From Cytobacillus eiseniae (GTDB taxonomy: Bacteria; Bacillota; Bacilli; Bacillales; Cytobacillaceae), in contig NZ_JAGIKZ010000021.1 in the NCBI RefSeq assembly GCF_017874625.1, positions 1-58,976 on the forward strand: a stretch of DNA of 58,976 bases, read 5' to 3'. Position numbers and translations under genes: made by a program. The stretch's first letter is position 1. Each line of letters opens with the position of its first letter. The notes under the pieces were generated by a model. The model had not been told where the DNA came from. It searched no databases and worked only from the letters and a program-made list of their open reading frames with translations. This document shows positions 24,415-33,083 of this stretch, piece after piece.

Positions 24415-26436
24415 GTGGAAACATTACTAAAAGTAAACAATCTCCATGTTTCCTTTAGTACATATGCAGGAAAAGTTCAGGCTGTGAGGGGAGTTAACCT
24501 ATATTTAAAAAAAGGGGAAACATTAGCAATTGTGGGGGAATCCGGCTCTGGAAAATCGGTAACCTCCAAAAGTATTATGAGGCTACTCCCTAGTAACTCT
24601 GCCCAAATAGAGGATGGAGAAATTCTTTTTGAGGGAAGAGATTTAGCTAATTTGCCTGAAAGGGAAATGGAAAAGATAAGGGGTTCTGAAATCTCGATGA
24701 TTTTTCAGGACCCAATGACCGCGTTAAACCCTACGATGACAATTGGAAATCAAATTATAGAAAGTTTATTAATTCATCAAAAGTTAAATAAGACACAGGC
24801 GCTGCAAAAGGCTATTGAGCTTTTGAAGCTAGTAGGAATACCAAATGCTGAGACAAGGGTTAAACAATTTCCACATCAATTTTCTGGTGGAATGAGGCAG
24901 CGGGTAGTCATTGCAATTGCACTTGCTTGTAATCCAAAGGTACTCATTGCAGATGAGCCTACAACTGCTTTAGACGTAACGATTCAAGCCCAAATCTTAG
25001 ATTTAATGAAGGATATCCAGAAAAAAATGGGTACTTCTATTATCATAATTACTCATGACCTTGGCGTTGTTGCAAATATCGCCGATAGAGTAGCTGTGAT
25101 GTATGCAGGGAAAATTGTAGAAACAGGTACTGTTGAAGAAGTATTTTATAACCCACAGCATCCTTATACTTGGGGGCTTCTAGGCTCCATGCCAAACATG
25201 GAAACAAAAGAGGACTTAATTGCTATTCCCGGTTCACCACCTGATTTAATTAATCCCCCAAAGGGAGATCCTTTTGCAGAGAGAAATGAGTTTGCTTTAA
25301 AAGTTGATTATTTACGTGAACCTCCGATGTTCAAGCTTACTGAAACACATTATGCTGCCACTTGGCTCCTTCACGGGAAGGCACCTAAAATTGAAAGACC
25401 ATTAAAGTTAGATAAAAAGAGACTAACAGTGACAAAACCGGTACAAAAGGATGCAATAGAAATAACGGTTCCAAATGAACCTTTAATAGAAGTAAAAAAC
25501 CTAAAGAAGTATTTTAATATTGGTAAAAATGAACTGTTAAGAGCCGTGGACAATCTAACATTTGATATTTATAAAGGGGAAACGTTAGGGTTGGTTGGCG
25601 AATCTGGTTGTGGGAAATCTACTACTGGAAGAACGTTAATGAAATTATATGAAGCTACTGAAGGTGAAGTATTATTTCAGAAAGAAGCAGTACATGGAAA
25701 GAAGAATTCCTCTGAATTGAAGCAGTTTAACAGAAAGGTTCAAATGATCTTTCAAGATCCGTATGCTTCGTTAAATCCAAGGAAAACGGTGGCAGATATT
25801 ATTGCAGAAGGCATTGATATTCATGGTTTAGCAAAAACCAAAGAGGACAGAAGGCAAAGGGTATATGAGCTCTTGGAGACAGTCGGATTAAATCGAGATC
25901 ACGCAAACCGATACCCGCATGAATTTTCTGGTGGTCAACGGCAAAGAATCGGTATTGCACGTGCTTTAGCGGTAGAACCTGAATTTATTATTGCTGATGA
26001 ACCAATTAGTGCATTAGACGTATCCATTCAGGCACAAGTAGTCAATCTGATGAAAAAGTTGCAGAAAGAACGTGGCCTTACTTATTTATTTATTGCTCAT
26101 GATTTGTCAATGATCAAGCATATTAGCGACCGTGTGGGCGTTATGTATCTAGGCAGTATGGTGGAATTAGCAAGTTCTGATGATTTATATAATGAACCAT
26201 TACATCCATATACCCAAGCGTTATTGTCTGCCGTGCCTGTCCCAGATCCTATGAGGGAAAAGTCCAGAGAACGTATTATATTAGAAGGAGATTTACCAAG
26301 TCCGAGTAACCCGCCAAGTGGATGCCGTTTTCGAACACGTTGTCCACATGCCATTGAAACCTGTGCCAAAATGGCTCCGGAATGGAAGGAAGCAAAACCG
26401 AATCATTGGGTAGCCTGTCATATTATTAATAGTTAA
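24415..26436 (+). CDS. Fused double-ATPase subunit of peptide ABC transporter (OppD-OppF fusion)
   Basis: 673 aa from GTG 24415 (9 nt after AGGAAG); ATG 24409 is too near the site, and the paralogue at 50076 also begins with GTG at the homologous point. Two complete ABC domains: Walker A GESGSGKS, signature FSGGMRQR, Walker B LIADEPTTALD in the first half; GESGCGKS, FSGGQRQR, IIADEPISALD in the second. Each half has the oligopeptide-specific C-terminal extension; the second ends in a Cys cluster (CRFRTRCPHAIETC), typical of the OppF Fe-S-like tail. Classical Opp systems use separate D and F proteins. Confidence 0.93.
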   Translation: METLLKVNNLHVSFSTYAGKVQAVRGVNLYLKKGETLAIVGESGSGKSVTSKSIMRLLPSNSAQIEDGEILFEGRDLANLPEREMEKIRGSEISMIFQDPMTALNPTMTIGNQIIESLLIHQKLNKTQALQKAIELLKLVGIPNAETRVKQFPHQFSGGMRQRVVIAIALACNPKVLIADEPTTALDVTIQAQILDLMKDIQKKMGTSIIIITHDLGVVANIADRVAVMYAGKIVETGTVEEVFYNPQHPYTWGLLGSMPNMETKEDLIAIPGSPPDLINPPKGDPFAERNEFALKVDYLREPPMFKLTETHYAATWLLHGKAPKIERPLKLDKKRLTVTKPVQKDAIEITVPNEPLIEVKNLKKYFNIGKNELLRAVDNLTFDIYKGETLGLVGESGCGKSTTGRTLMKLYEATEGEVLFQKEAVHGKKNSSELKQFNRKVQMIFQDPYASLNPRKTVADIIAEGIDIHGLAKTKEDRRQRVYELLETVGLNRDHANRYPHEFSGGQRQRIGIARALAVEPEFIIADEPISALDVSIQAQVVNLMKKLQKERGLTYLFIAHDLSMIKHISDRVGVMYLGSMVELASSDDLYNEPLHPYTQALLSAVPVPDPMREKSRERIILEGDLPSPSNPPSGCRFRTRCPHAIETCAKMAPEWKEAKPNHWVACHIINS

Positions 26437-26468
26437 ATAGAAATGTAGCGGCGTTTTGGTGAGTTTTT

Positions 26469-26484
26469 TGGAATTTTAGTTGCG
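26469..26484 (+). promoter_or_regulatory. Weak sigma-54-like site before the M20 gene
   Basis: TGGAATTTTAGTTGCG has the GG-N10-GC spacing and TTGC but lacks the CAC of the -24 element. It may be chance; read-through from the upstream operon is also possible. Confidence 0.3.
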
Positions 26485-26542
26485 AACAGTGTATCAGAAA
26501 TTTGCGAAGCTATTTTTGGTTCTGTAAGGAGAATGGGTAAAG

Positions 26543-27736
26543 ATGGTTAATATTGATGAAATTAAATTAAAACAAGAGCTTTTAAATAAATTGATAGAAA
26601 TTCGTCAGCATCTTCATAAATATCCAGAACTCTCGTTTCAGGAATACCGGACGTGTAATTATATTGGAAATGTTTTAGAAGAATGGGGGATTCCATATAA
26701 TCAAATTGGCGATACAGGGATTTTTGTAGACATTATCGGTGAAAAGGGAGAGGGTCCTCATATTGGAATTAGAGCGGATATCGATGCCCTTCCGATTCTA
26801 GAACAAACGAATCTTCCGTTTGCATCTACTCATCAAGGAGTGATGCATGCATGTGGGCATGATGGCCATACTACCATTCTCCTTGGAACGATTTATCAGC
26901 TTTTTAAATATAAGAGCAAATTGTCCGGGCGTGTCCGCTGTATTTTCCAGCCTGGTGAGGAAGCGGATGGTGCTGCAGAAAAGTTAATTGAGTTAGGAAT
27001 ACTGAATAATCCCGCTGTAGATTGTATGCTAGCTTTGCATTTATGGCCACATTTGCCACATGGGACAGTCGGTGTGAAATATGGAGCAATTACAGCATCA
27101 TGCGATAGTTTTGTCATTGAAATTGAAGGAAAGGGCGGCCATAGTGCACGGCCTCACAAGGCGATTGATGCAATAACAATCGGATCACAGATTATTCAAT
27201 CACTCCCTGCTTTAGTCACAAAGTTTAGTAATCCAGTAGAACCTCTCGTTATTCATGTAGGGAAAATTGAGGGGGGAACAGCAAGTAATGTCGTTGCTAG
27301 CCGAGTAATGTTAGAGGGAACGACAAGAGCGGTTACTGTTGACACGAGACAACGGATAAAAAATCAATTAATTAATCTAAGCGAAGGTATTGCAAAGTGC
27401 TTTGGGGGTAAAGTTGTTGTTCAGTATAAAGATGGGCATCCAGCAGTGATAAATAACGAGTGGGTAACGAAAACGCTGCAGGGAGCGGCAAGTGAAATTC
27501 TCGGGTCTGAAAACGTTGTTGAACTAGTAGAAACTTCTATGGGTGCAGATGATTTTGGGGCCTTCGCTGAAAAGGTCCCAAGCACTTATTTTCGGCTTGG
27601 GATAGCTAAGGAAGGGAAACTGGCCTTTGATTTACATCATCCGAAATTTGAATTTGATGATTCAATCATCCCGGTAGGAGTTCAAATATTTACGTTTGTA
27701 ATATTAAGTAGATTGCAAAGGGGATTGGATTTTTAA
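26543..27736 (+). CDS. M20 family amidohydrolase (N-acyl-amino-acid hydrolase type)
   Basis: 397 aa, ATG with TAAGGAGAATGGG upstream. Peptidase M20 with dimerisation domain: GIRADIDALPI, MHACGHDGHT (metal His/Asp), FQPGEEADGA (Glu-Glu), LHLWPHLPHGTVG and a C-terminal METS-type TSMGADDFGAF. Related to AmhX/HipO/YxeP proteins that release amino acids from N-acyl or amide conjugates. Last gene of the first peptide operon; terminator at 27851. Confidence 0.9.
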   Translation: MVNIDEIKLKQELLNKLIEIRQHLHKYPELSFQEYRTCNYIGNVLEEWGIPYNQIGDTGIFVDIIGEKGEGPHIGIRADIDALPILEQTNLPFASTHQGVMHACGHDGHTTILLGTIYQLFKYKSKLSGRVRCIFQPGEEADGAAEKLIELGILNNPAVDCMLALHLWPHLPHGTVGVKYGAITASCDSFVIEIEGKGGHSARPHKAIDAITIGSQIIQSLPALVTKFSNPVEPLVIHVGKIEGGTASNVVASRVMLEGTTRAVTVDTRQRIKNQLINLSEGIAKCFGGKVVVQYKDGHPAVINNEWVTKTLQGAASEILGSENVVELVETSMGADDFGAFAEKVPSTYFRLGIAKEGKLAFDLHHPKFEFDDSIIPVGVQIFTFVILSRLQRGLDF

Positions 27737-27850
27737 AGCAGCTGAATTATAGAATTTATATTAATCTAGTTACTAGGGGCTCTCTGTGAAGAGGCTAATG
27801 GTCGAGATACAAGAGAATAAAATTGAAAAATTATAAATTGATATTACTTC

Positions 27851-27882
27851 AAATGCTGTGAAATATTTACAGCATTTTTTAC
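27851..27882 (+). terminator. Terminator of the first peptide operon
   Basis: Stem AAATGCTGT/ACAGCATTT (27851-27859 with 27869-27877), loop GAAATATTT, then TTTT. Confidence 0.8.
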
Positions 27883-28104
27883 TTTTATTAAAAACATTTA
27901 AGAGTATTTGCTCACAATTAGGTATGTGTATGTCGGTCTGCCTTATTTCAATGTGCTGGTTCCTATCCTACTACACACAATCTAACTAAAAATCCCTTAT
28001 AAAAACAGGAACAATTGTTTGTTTTACTGTTATATTATTAGTAGACATACATCCGCGGTTTATCCTCTAATTCGTTAAAAAGGGTGTGTTAAGATGTCAT
28101 TAGT
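27883..28104. other. Intergenic region before the Rpn-like pseudogene
   Basis: AT-rich and non-coding. TTGTTT followed by TATATT near 28014-28040 could be a housekeeping promoter for the pseudogene. Nothing else that I can support. Confidence 0.3.
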
Positions 28105-28660
28105 ATGTTAGCCCGTGAAATCCCCAATCAGTATATTCACCACGACCAATTGTTCAAGCAGTTAATCCACACTTTTTTTTCAGAGTTTTTAGAAGCCTTT
28201 TTTCCAGAAGTACATCATCATATTGATTTTTCTTCAATCAAGCCGTTATCTGAAGAAATGTTTACCGATCTTATTGAAGGAGAGAGTAGAAAAGCAGACA
28301 TAGTGATTGAAGCAAAATTGAAGGGGGAGGAATCACTCATTATCATACAGGTTGAACCTCAGAGCTATGGACAATCAGATTTTAATGAGAGAATGTATCA
28401 TTATTTTAGTCTGCTTTATAATAAGTATAGAAAACCAATCGTGCCTATTGCCGTATTTAGCTATGACGATAATCGATTTGAGCGTAATAATTTTACAATG
28501 AGCTTCATGTTTTTTCATGTTATCCTTTCATTTTTTAAGCTTGAATTACGAAAGGTGAATTGAAGGGACTATATTTATTCAAATAATCCCGTTACTGCTG
28601 CTTTATTAAGTAAAATGGGCTATACCATAAGAGAAAGAGTGCTGGTGAAAAGTGCACTAT
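28105..28660 (+). pseudogene. Interrupted Rpn/PD-(D/E)XK transposase-like nuclease
   Basis: The intact part (28105-28560, 152 aa) matches Rpn/YhgA-like nucleases: DQLFKQLIHTFFSEFLEAFFPE, then the PD-(D/E)XK core KADIVIEAKLKGEESLIIIQVEPQ. An in-frame TGA at 28561 stands where the family usually has Trp (N-W-x-x-Y), and reading through gives the expected DYIYSNNPVTAALLSKMGY. Similarity then fades about 30 codons later, so it is both stop-interrupted and 3'-truncated. These proteins occur in many genome copies and promote recombination. Confidence 0.75.
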
Positions 28661-28859
28661 TGGATGTCCCAAATTGTTTCCCAGTCAATTTCAAATGTGT
28701 AATCACATTTAGTGCAATAAAACTTTGCACTTCCGAAATTCTCCTTTTTTTGCTGTTTATTTTTCCTTTTCCCTATTAGCTATTCCCCCTTACTCTTGAT
28801 ATTCTCTTAATCAATGTGGATATAATACTATTATACATAAATTTATTCGAGGGATATGA

Positions 28860-28991
28860 ATGAAAGAATATGAACGATTACAAAGGGAAAACCAATACCT
28901 AAAACAGTTATTGATGAAGATAATGCATAATCAAAGCACTACTGACTTTAATAAAATAGTTACTAAAATGTCAAGTGGGAGTAATGAGTAA
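28860..28991 (+). CDS. Tiny ORF, 43 aa, unknown
   Basis: Starts MKEYERLQRENQYLKQLLMK, predicted as one charged amphipathic helix that could form a coiled coil. CGAGGGA lies just before the ATG, and TATAAT occurs about 35 nt upstream. The stop overlaps the start of the next tiny ORF. No family recognised. Confidence 0.4.
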   Translation: MKEYERLQRENQYLKQLLMKIMHNQSTTDFNKIVTKMSSGSNE

Positions 28992-29100
28992 AAACCTGCA
29001 TGTGAATTGGAATGGCAAAAACCGATTTGCAGGATATAAAGCGATGGGGTATGTAACTGGCAATGAGGAATCGGTGACGGAGCAGATGAGGCTGTTTTAA
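28984..29100 (+). CDS. Tiny ORF, 38 aa, unknown
   Basis: Begins in an 8-nt ATGAGTAA overlap with the preceding ORF, implying translational coupling. Starts MSKNLHVNWNGKNRFAGYKA. It ends 34 nt before the UPF0158 gene. Could be a real small protein or a relic; no family recognised. Confidence 0.35.
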   Translation: MSKNLHVNWNGKNRFAGYKAMGYVTGNEESVTEQMRLF

Positions 29101-29134
29101 TTATATTTATTCATTAGAAGGGAGAATGTTAATT

Positions 29135-29596
29135 TTGACAGTACAACTTCAATATTTAATTGATGAAATGGATATGCAGTTTGAAGGGATAAATACCTAT
29201 TTAAATCGAATGACGGGTAAAATCATTTCAGTATCAGAAGAAAATCTTCGAACGGCTGAGGAAGAAGACTCCATTGAACATTTGCCTGAATGGCAACAGG
29301 AGGAACTAGAGGATGCTGTCGATATAATTAACAACTTTGATAATTACGAGCAACTTCCAACAACATATGAAATAAATGAGTATGATATGCTAGAGGATTT
29401 TTGTTATAGTCTTCGCGATGGGCGAAATAAAGATATTCTAATAACCGCTATTCAAGGAAAGGGTGCGTTTAGAAGATTTAAAGATCATATTTTGCAGCTA
29501 GGAATTGAAGAAGAATGGTACACTTACCGTAATGAGTGTTACAAAGAACTAGCTATTGAATGGTGTAAGGAACATGGGATAAAATGGGTTGAGTAA
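29135..29596 (+). CDS. UPF0158 family protein
   Basis: 153 aa from TTG 29135, 10 nt after AAGGGAG (an ATG at 29126 is only 1 nt from it). Acidic, with the family pattern: helix-rich start, PEWQQEELEDAVDIINNFDNYEQLPT, then GKGAFRRFKDHILQLGIEEEWYTYR and a C-terminal AIEWCKEHGIKW. The function of UPF0158 is unknown. The GAFRRFK..EEWY motif is diagnostic. Confidence 0.85.
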   Translation: MTVQLQYLIDEMDMQFEGINTYLNRMTGKIISVSEENLRTAEEEDSIEHLPEWQQEELEDAVDIINNFDNYEQLPTTYEINEYDMLEDFCYSLRDGRNKDILITAIQGKGAFRRFKDHILQLGIEEEWYTYRNECYKELAIEWCKEHGIKWVE

Positions 29597-30074
29597 ATTT
29601 TAATATAATAAATTGCGCGGGGTCGAACGACTATATAAAGAAGTAGAATATCTCTTACACTTTAAGTTGATGAGATGGTAAAAATAAATATTCAGGATTA
29701 GCCATCTCCATTGTAGTAGTGCCTAATCCTATTTTCTTTAATAAATATGGCCAACGAAAGTTTCGGACCGGTGGATTAATAGAGGAATATATAATAGAAC
29801 GTACATTTGTTGTGTGTTATAATAATCTTATAAATTTAGAAAGGGGTATGATAATACAAGTAAAAGAATGAAGTTAAGAAAATCTTTAATAGTATCAATC
29901 CCCTTACAAAAAGTTCCATCCGCGAGATCGTAATTGTAATATTTACCAACACTTCTTAGCTAAACCCCTATAGAATAAACTCTAAATTCAAAGTAGATCT
30001 AGATGCACCCTTTTTATTTAAAATCTTTAATTAAAATTCTGTTTAATAAATACTAACTAATTGAGGTGAATAAA
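29597..30074. other. Non-coding stretch with a possible promoter
   Basis: No gene found. An extended -10-like TATAAT at 29818-29823 follows GAACGTACATTTG (29797-29809), which resembles half of a LexA (CGAAC-N4-GTTCG) box. Only short ORFs of under 25 codons follow. A possible hairpin AGGATTAG/CTAATCCT spans 29694-29740. Confidence 0.3.
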
Positions 30075-30608
30075 TTGGAAAAGGAAATTATGGATATGCT
30101 TATAGCAATGAAACAAGAAATGACAGAAATGAAACAAGAAATGACTGAAATGAACCAAGGTTTAACGGAAGTAAGAAATGAAATGAATCAAGGTTTAACG
30201 GAAGTAAGAAATGAAATGAACCAAGGTTTAACGGAAGTAAGAAATGAAATGAACCAAGGTTTAACGGAAGTAAGAAATGAAATGAACCAAGGTTTAACAG
30301 AAGTGAGAAATGAGATGAGTCAAGGTTTAACAGAAGTAAGTAATGAGATGAGTCAAGGTTTAACAGAAGTAAGAAGTGAAATGAATCAAGGTTTTACAGA
30401 AGTAAATAAAAGATTGGATAATGTAGAAAAGAATATCAGTGAAACATTTTCTGCTGTACGTGGTGGTTTTCTTGATCAAGATAAAAAGTTTGAAGAAGTT
30501 GATAAAAATATGAAAGAAATGAAAATACCTGAGACGAAGTTGGGGTTCATAACTGATAAGTTGATCAAATTAGAGGAGGATGTTTACACATTAAAGCATC
30601 GTTCATAA
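30075..30608 (+). CDS. Hendecad-repeat coiled-coil protein
   Basis: 177 aa from TTG 30075 (GAGGTG 6 nt upstream). Central block of eight 11-residue repeats MNQGLTEVRNE, five identical and three diverged (30150-30413), preceded by two 7-residue MKQEMTE repeats and followed by a helical tail ending KLEEDVYTLKHRS. No signal peptide or membrane helix. Hydrophobic spacing (M, L, V every 3-4 residues) is that of an 11-residue right-handed coiled coil. The tail resembles the C-termini of small Bacillus coiled-coil proteins of unknown function. Near-identical DNA units point to recent repeat expansion. Confidence 0.75.
   Translation: MEKEIMDMLIAMKQEMTEMKQEMTEMNQGLTEVRNEMNQGLTEVRNEMNQGLTEVRNEMNQGLTEVRNEMNQGLTEVRNEMSQGLTEVSNEMSQGLTEVRSEMNQGFTEVNKRLDNVEKNISETFSAVRGGFLDQDKKFEEVDKNMKEMKIPETKLGFITDKLIKLEEDVYTLKHRS
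30150..30413 (+). repeat. 33-bp tandem repeat, 8 units, within the coiled-coil gene
   Basis: The unit ATGAACCAAGGTTTAACGGA plus 13 nt recurs every 33 bp. The first five units encode the same 11 residues with one to three silent changes; the last three diverge. Because 33 is a multiple of 3, copy-number change would keep the frame. Confidence 0.9.
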
Positions 30609-30811
30609 GTGAGTTAAGTTCCGTTTGTTAGATTCATTGCTCCAAGAGTGTAAAATAAAGACTTAATTATCATATTGACTTGTGAACTGATTACTAAAAT
30701 ATCTCCAACTTTCAGGCTGGAAATTACTTCCACACACCCTCTATGCCTCACCTCTCAAAATTACCATTTCAAATAGAGTCTATTCGAACTCAAAAACAAA
30801 AATAGTCAATA

Positions 30812-30876
30812 AAGCCGCTTAATCATTTCAACACCATATATCATCATTAGGGTGTTTGTATTGAGGTGGCTTTTTT
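30812..30876 (+). terminator. Probable long-stem terminator
   Basis: AAGCC..CAACACC pairs with GGTGTTTG..GGCTT around the loop and is followed by TTTTTT. It lies between the coiled-coil gene and the broken regulator gene. Confidence 0.6.
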
Positions 30877-30905
30877 ACAAAAATAAATTGGAAAGGAGCA
30901 TTTAT

Positions 30906-31557
30906 GTGTCGATGTTCCGTTTTGAACAAACATTTGAAGAGTGGATGGAGGATAATATAGCCAAAGAGAAAAATCACAGAAGACGAGAAATTCTTGAAAA
31001 GGGCTTAGGTCATGGAACTATAGAATTTCTACGATTGGTATGGTTCCGGACTGTTGGGAATTTCGATCATTTGTATCCTGAATGGGAAGTGCGTGATTTT
31101 AATAATGGGTATCGTTACTTAGATCTTGCTTATATGCCCGGGAGAGCGAAAGGAGGTATTGAAATTCAAGGCTTTGGTCCCCATGCAAGGGATCTTGACG
31201 TAAGGCGATTTAAGGATTTATGCTGGAGGCATTCTTTATTAGCGCTTGATGGTTGGACGTTTTTACCTATAGCATATTTATCAATTAAAGATGAACCTCA
31301 AAGATGTCAACAGCTTATTCTTTCGTTTATTGGAAAGTTCATCTCAACTGATGTAGAGTCACAATTGTCTTGGCTTGAAGCAGAGGCAGTGCGGTTTGCA
31401 CGCAGATTGATGCGTCCAATAACTCCTCTCCGAGTTTGCCAACCATCTCAGGATAAGTGATCGTCATACTCGACGCATTTTGCATAAATTAGTCGATTTT
31501 CAAATTATCACAGTTGTGAGTGGGAAAGAGAGAGCAAGATCCTATAAGATTAAATAA
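30906..31557 (+). pseudogene. Frameshifted winged-helix regulator-like gene
   Basis: The first frame (GTG 30906, AAAGGAG upstream, to 31460) encodes about 184 aa including GNFDHLYPEWEVRDFNNGYR and KGGIEIQGFGPHARDLDVRR. In the +1 frame a helix-turn-helix continues at once: EFANHLRISDRHTRRILHKL to TVVSGKERARSYKIK, stop at 31557. One extra C in CTCTCCGAG at 31430-31431 explains the shift, since PITPL would then run into EFANHL. An assembly error is possible. The protein resembles a Bacillus transcriptional-regulator family I cannot name. Confidence 0.75.
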
Positions 31558-31842
31558 ATTATAATCTCTCAGTTTAGTGGACAGAGATTCCGTTATTACT
31601 ATAAAATTCATCCATTTGATCGTATTAAAGGACACTCAATCCGTTATTTGCTAAAAATTCATAAGAATTATCCCTCATATTGACTAATAACGGAACCATA
31701 GTCCGTTATCTACTAAAAACCATCCTTATTTACAAATATAACGGATCTACAGTCCGTCTTATCGGAATTAAGGACCCCCAATCATTTAGAAACCATAAAA
31801 ATAATAGCGAAAGCCTAGCTTCATACTAAAGATAATCTATTC
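31558..31842. repeat. Intergenic CCGTTAT repeat/dyad cluster
   Basis: TCCGTTATT (31589-31597), TCCGTTATT (31640-31648) and TCCGTTATC (about 31702) recur, two of them followed by CTAAAAATTCAT- or CTAAAAACCAT-like text. The dyad ATAACGGA..CATAG..TCCGTTAT (31687-31709) and ACGGA..AGTCCGTCTTAT (31741-31762) give inverted partners. No ORF. Probably another dispersed intergenic repeat family. Confidence 0.5.
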
Positions 31843-31859
31843 CTGGCATAAATATTGCA
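31843..31859 (+). promoter_or_regulatory. Sigma-54 promoter of the Xaa-Pro dipeptidase gene
   Basis: CTGGCATAAATATTGCA: TGGCA and TTGCA with GG and GC 10 nt apart. The start would be near 31871, just before AGTAAGGAGGG. No activator gene adjoins it; one of the two bEBPs in the window may act in trans. Confidence 0.85.
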
Positions 31860-31928
31860 TAATTAAATTAAGTAAGGAGGGAAATTGAAAAGCCAAGGAA
31901 CAAATAAACGCTAAAGGGTGGATTTTAT

Positions 31929-33038
31929 ATGAATGAACAATATCAAAACAGATTAGATACATTAACAAATTATTTGGAAACTCTACAAGTAGAGTTGGCT
32001 ATCATTAAAGATCCTAAAAATGTTTTCTACTATACGGGTTTTTATTCTGATCCACATGAGCGGTTTATGGCATTAGTGATTGATCTCAAAAAACAAACAA
32101 AATACTTATTCGTTCCTTTGCTAGATTTGGAAATGGCGGAGGGAGATTCGTATATTAAACAAATTGTTCCGGTTTCAGACGAGGTGAATCCATATCAAGT
32201 ATTAAAAGCTTCAATCGGTGAAGGTTTTAATTTATTCGGACTTGAGACAAAGGTAATCTCTTTATTCCAACAGGAGCAGCTAAATGGGTTTTTCGGACAA
32301 TTCAGTTATCAAAACATTGGTGAGTTTATTTCAAGACAGCGAATGAAAAAGTCGCAAGAGGAGTGCAATAAAGTTCAGCATGCGATCCATATCATTGAAA
32401 AAGTTATGGCAGAGGGAATAAAAAAAGTGAAAGAAGGGATGACTGAGCAAGAACTTACAGCAGAACTAGAATATTTAATGAGGAAGTTTGGTGCAGATGG
32501 TCCATCGTTTTCATCTATCGTACTTTCAGGTGCTAATGCTGCCTTACCGCATGGACAACCGGGGAGTAAGACGATTAATAAAGGAGACTTTTTATTAATT
32601 GATATGGGTGTCATCGTTAATGGCTATTGTTCAGATATTACTCGTACGTTTGTTATAGGGGAAGAGACGGCTAAGCAAAGAGAGATTTACAATACCGTCC
32701 GTCACTCGACTCAAGCAGGAGTAGAAGCGTCAAAAGCAGGCATTCCCATTGGAGAAATTGATATTGCCGCCCGAAATGTCATTAAAGATGCTGGCTATGG
32801 ACAATACTTCAATAACCGTGTAGGTCATGGCCTCGGGATGGATGTGCATGAAGAACCCTCTATACATGAAAATAATCACGCTTTAGTAGAAAGTGGCTTG
32901 TTATTTACGGTGGAACCTGGCATTTATATCCCGGGATATGGTGGAGTGCGCATTGAAGAAAATGTCTATATAGATGAAAACGGAAAAGGGAAGGTTCTAA
33001 CTTCCTTTCCAACAGAATTAATGCGCATTGGGAATTAA
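31929..33038 (+). CDS. M24B Xaa-Pro dipeptidase/aminopeptidase
   Basis: 369 aa. N-terminal creatinase-like domain (PKNVFYYTGFYSDPHERFM), then the pita-bread fold with dimetal ligands: Asp in LIDMGVIVNGY and SDITRTF, His in GHGLGMDVHEEP, Glu in TVEPGIYIPGYG and GVRIEEN. It cleaves Xaa-Pro bonds of short peptides in the cytoplasm. Paralogous to 52521. Monocistronic between its sigma-54 promoter and a terminator. Confidence 0.93.
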   Translation: MNEQYQNRLDTLTNYLETLQVELAIIKDPKNVFYYTGFYSDPHERFMALVIDLKKQTKYLFVPLLDLEMAEGDSYIKQIVPVSDEVNPYQVLKASIGEGFNLFGLETKVISLFQQEQLNGFFGQFSYQNIGEFISRQRMKKSQEECNKVQHAIHIIEKVMAEGIKKVKEGMTEQELTAELEYLMRKFGADGPSFSSIVLSGANAALPHGQPGSKTINKGDFLLIDMGVIVNGYCSDITRTFVIGEETAKQREIYNTVRHSTQAGVEASKAGIPIGEIDIAARNVIKDAGYGQYFNNRVGHGLGMDVHEEPSIHENNHALVESGLLFTVEPGIYIPGYGGVRIEENVYIDENGKGKVLTSFPTELMRIGN

Positions 33039-33044
33039 TGAAAC

Positions 33045-33081
33045 AGAGAAAAACAGCATATCGATGATGCTGTTTTTCTCT
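33045..33081. terminator. Bidirectional terminator between the Xaa-Pro dipeptidase gene and livF
   Basis: Perfect 15-bp stem AGAGAAAAACAGCAT/ATGCTGTTTTTCTCT with a 7-nt loop; T/A tracts serve both strands. Confidence 0.85.
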
Positions 33082-33083
33082 AA

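Noticed and set aside
30150..30413. Regular 33-bp repeats considered as a CRISPR array
   Set aside because: Units are contiguous without spacers, lie in frame within a coding gene and encode 11-residue coiled-coil repeats; no cas genes nearby.
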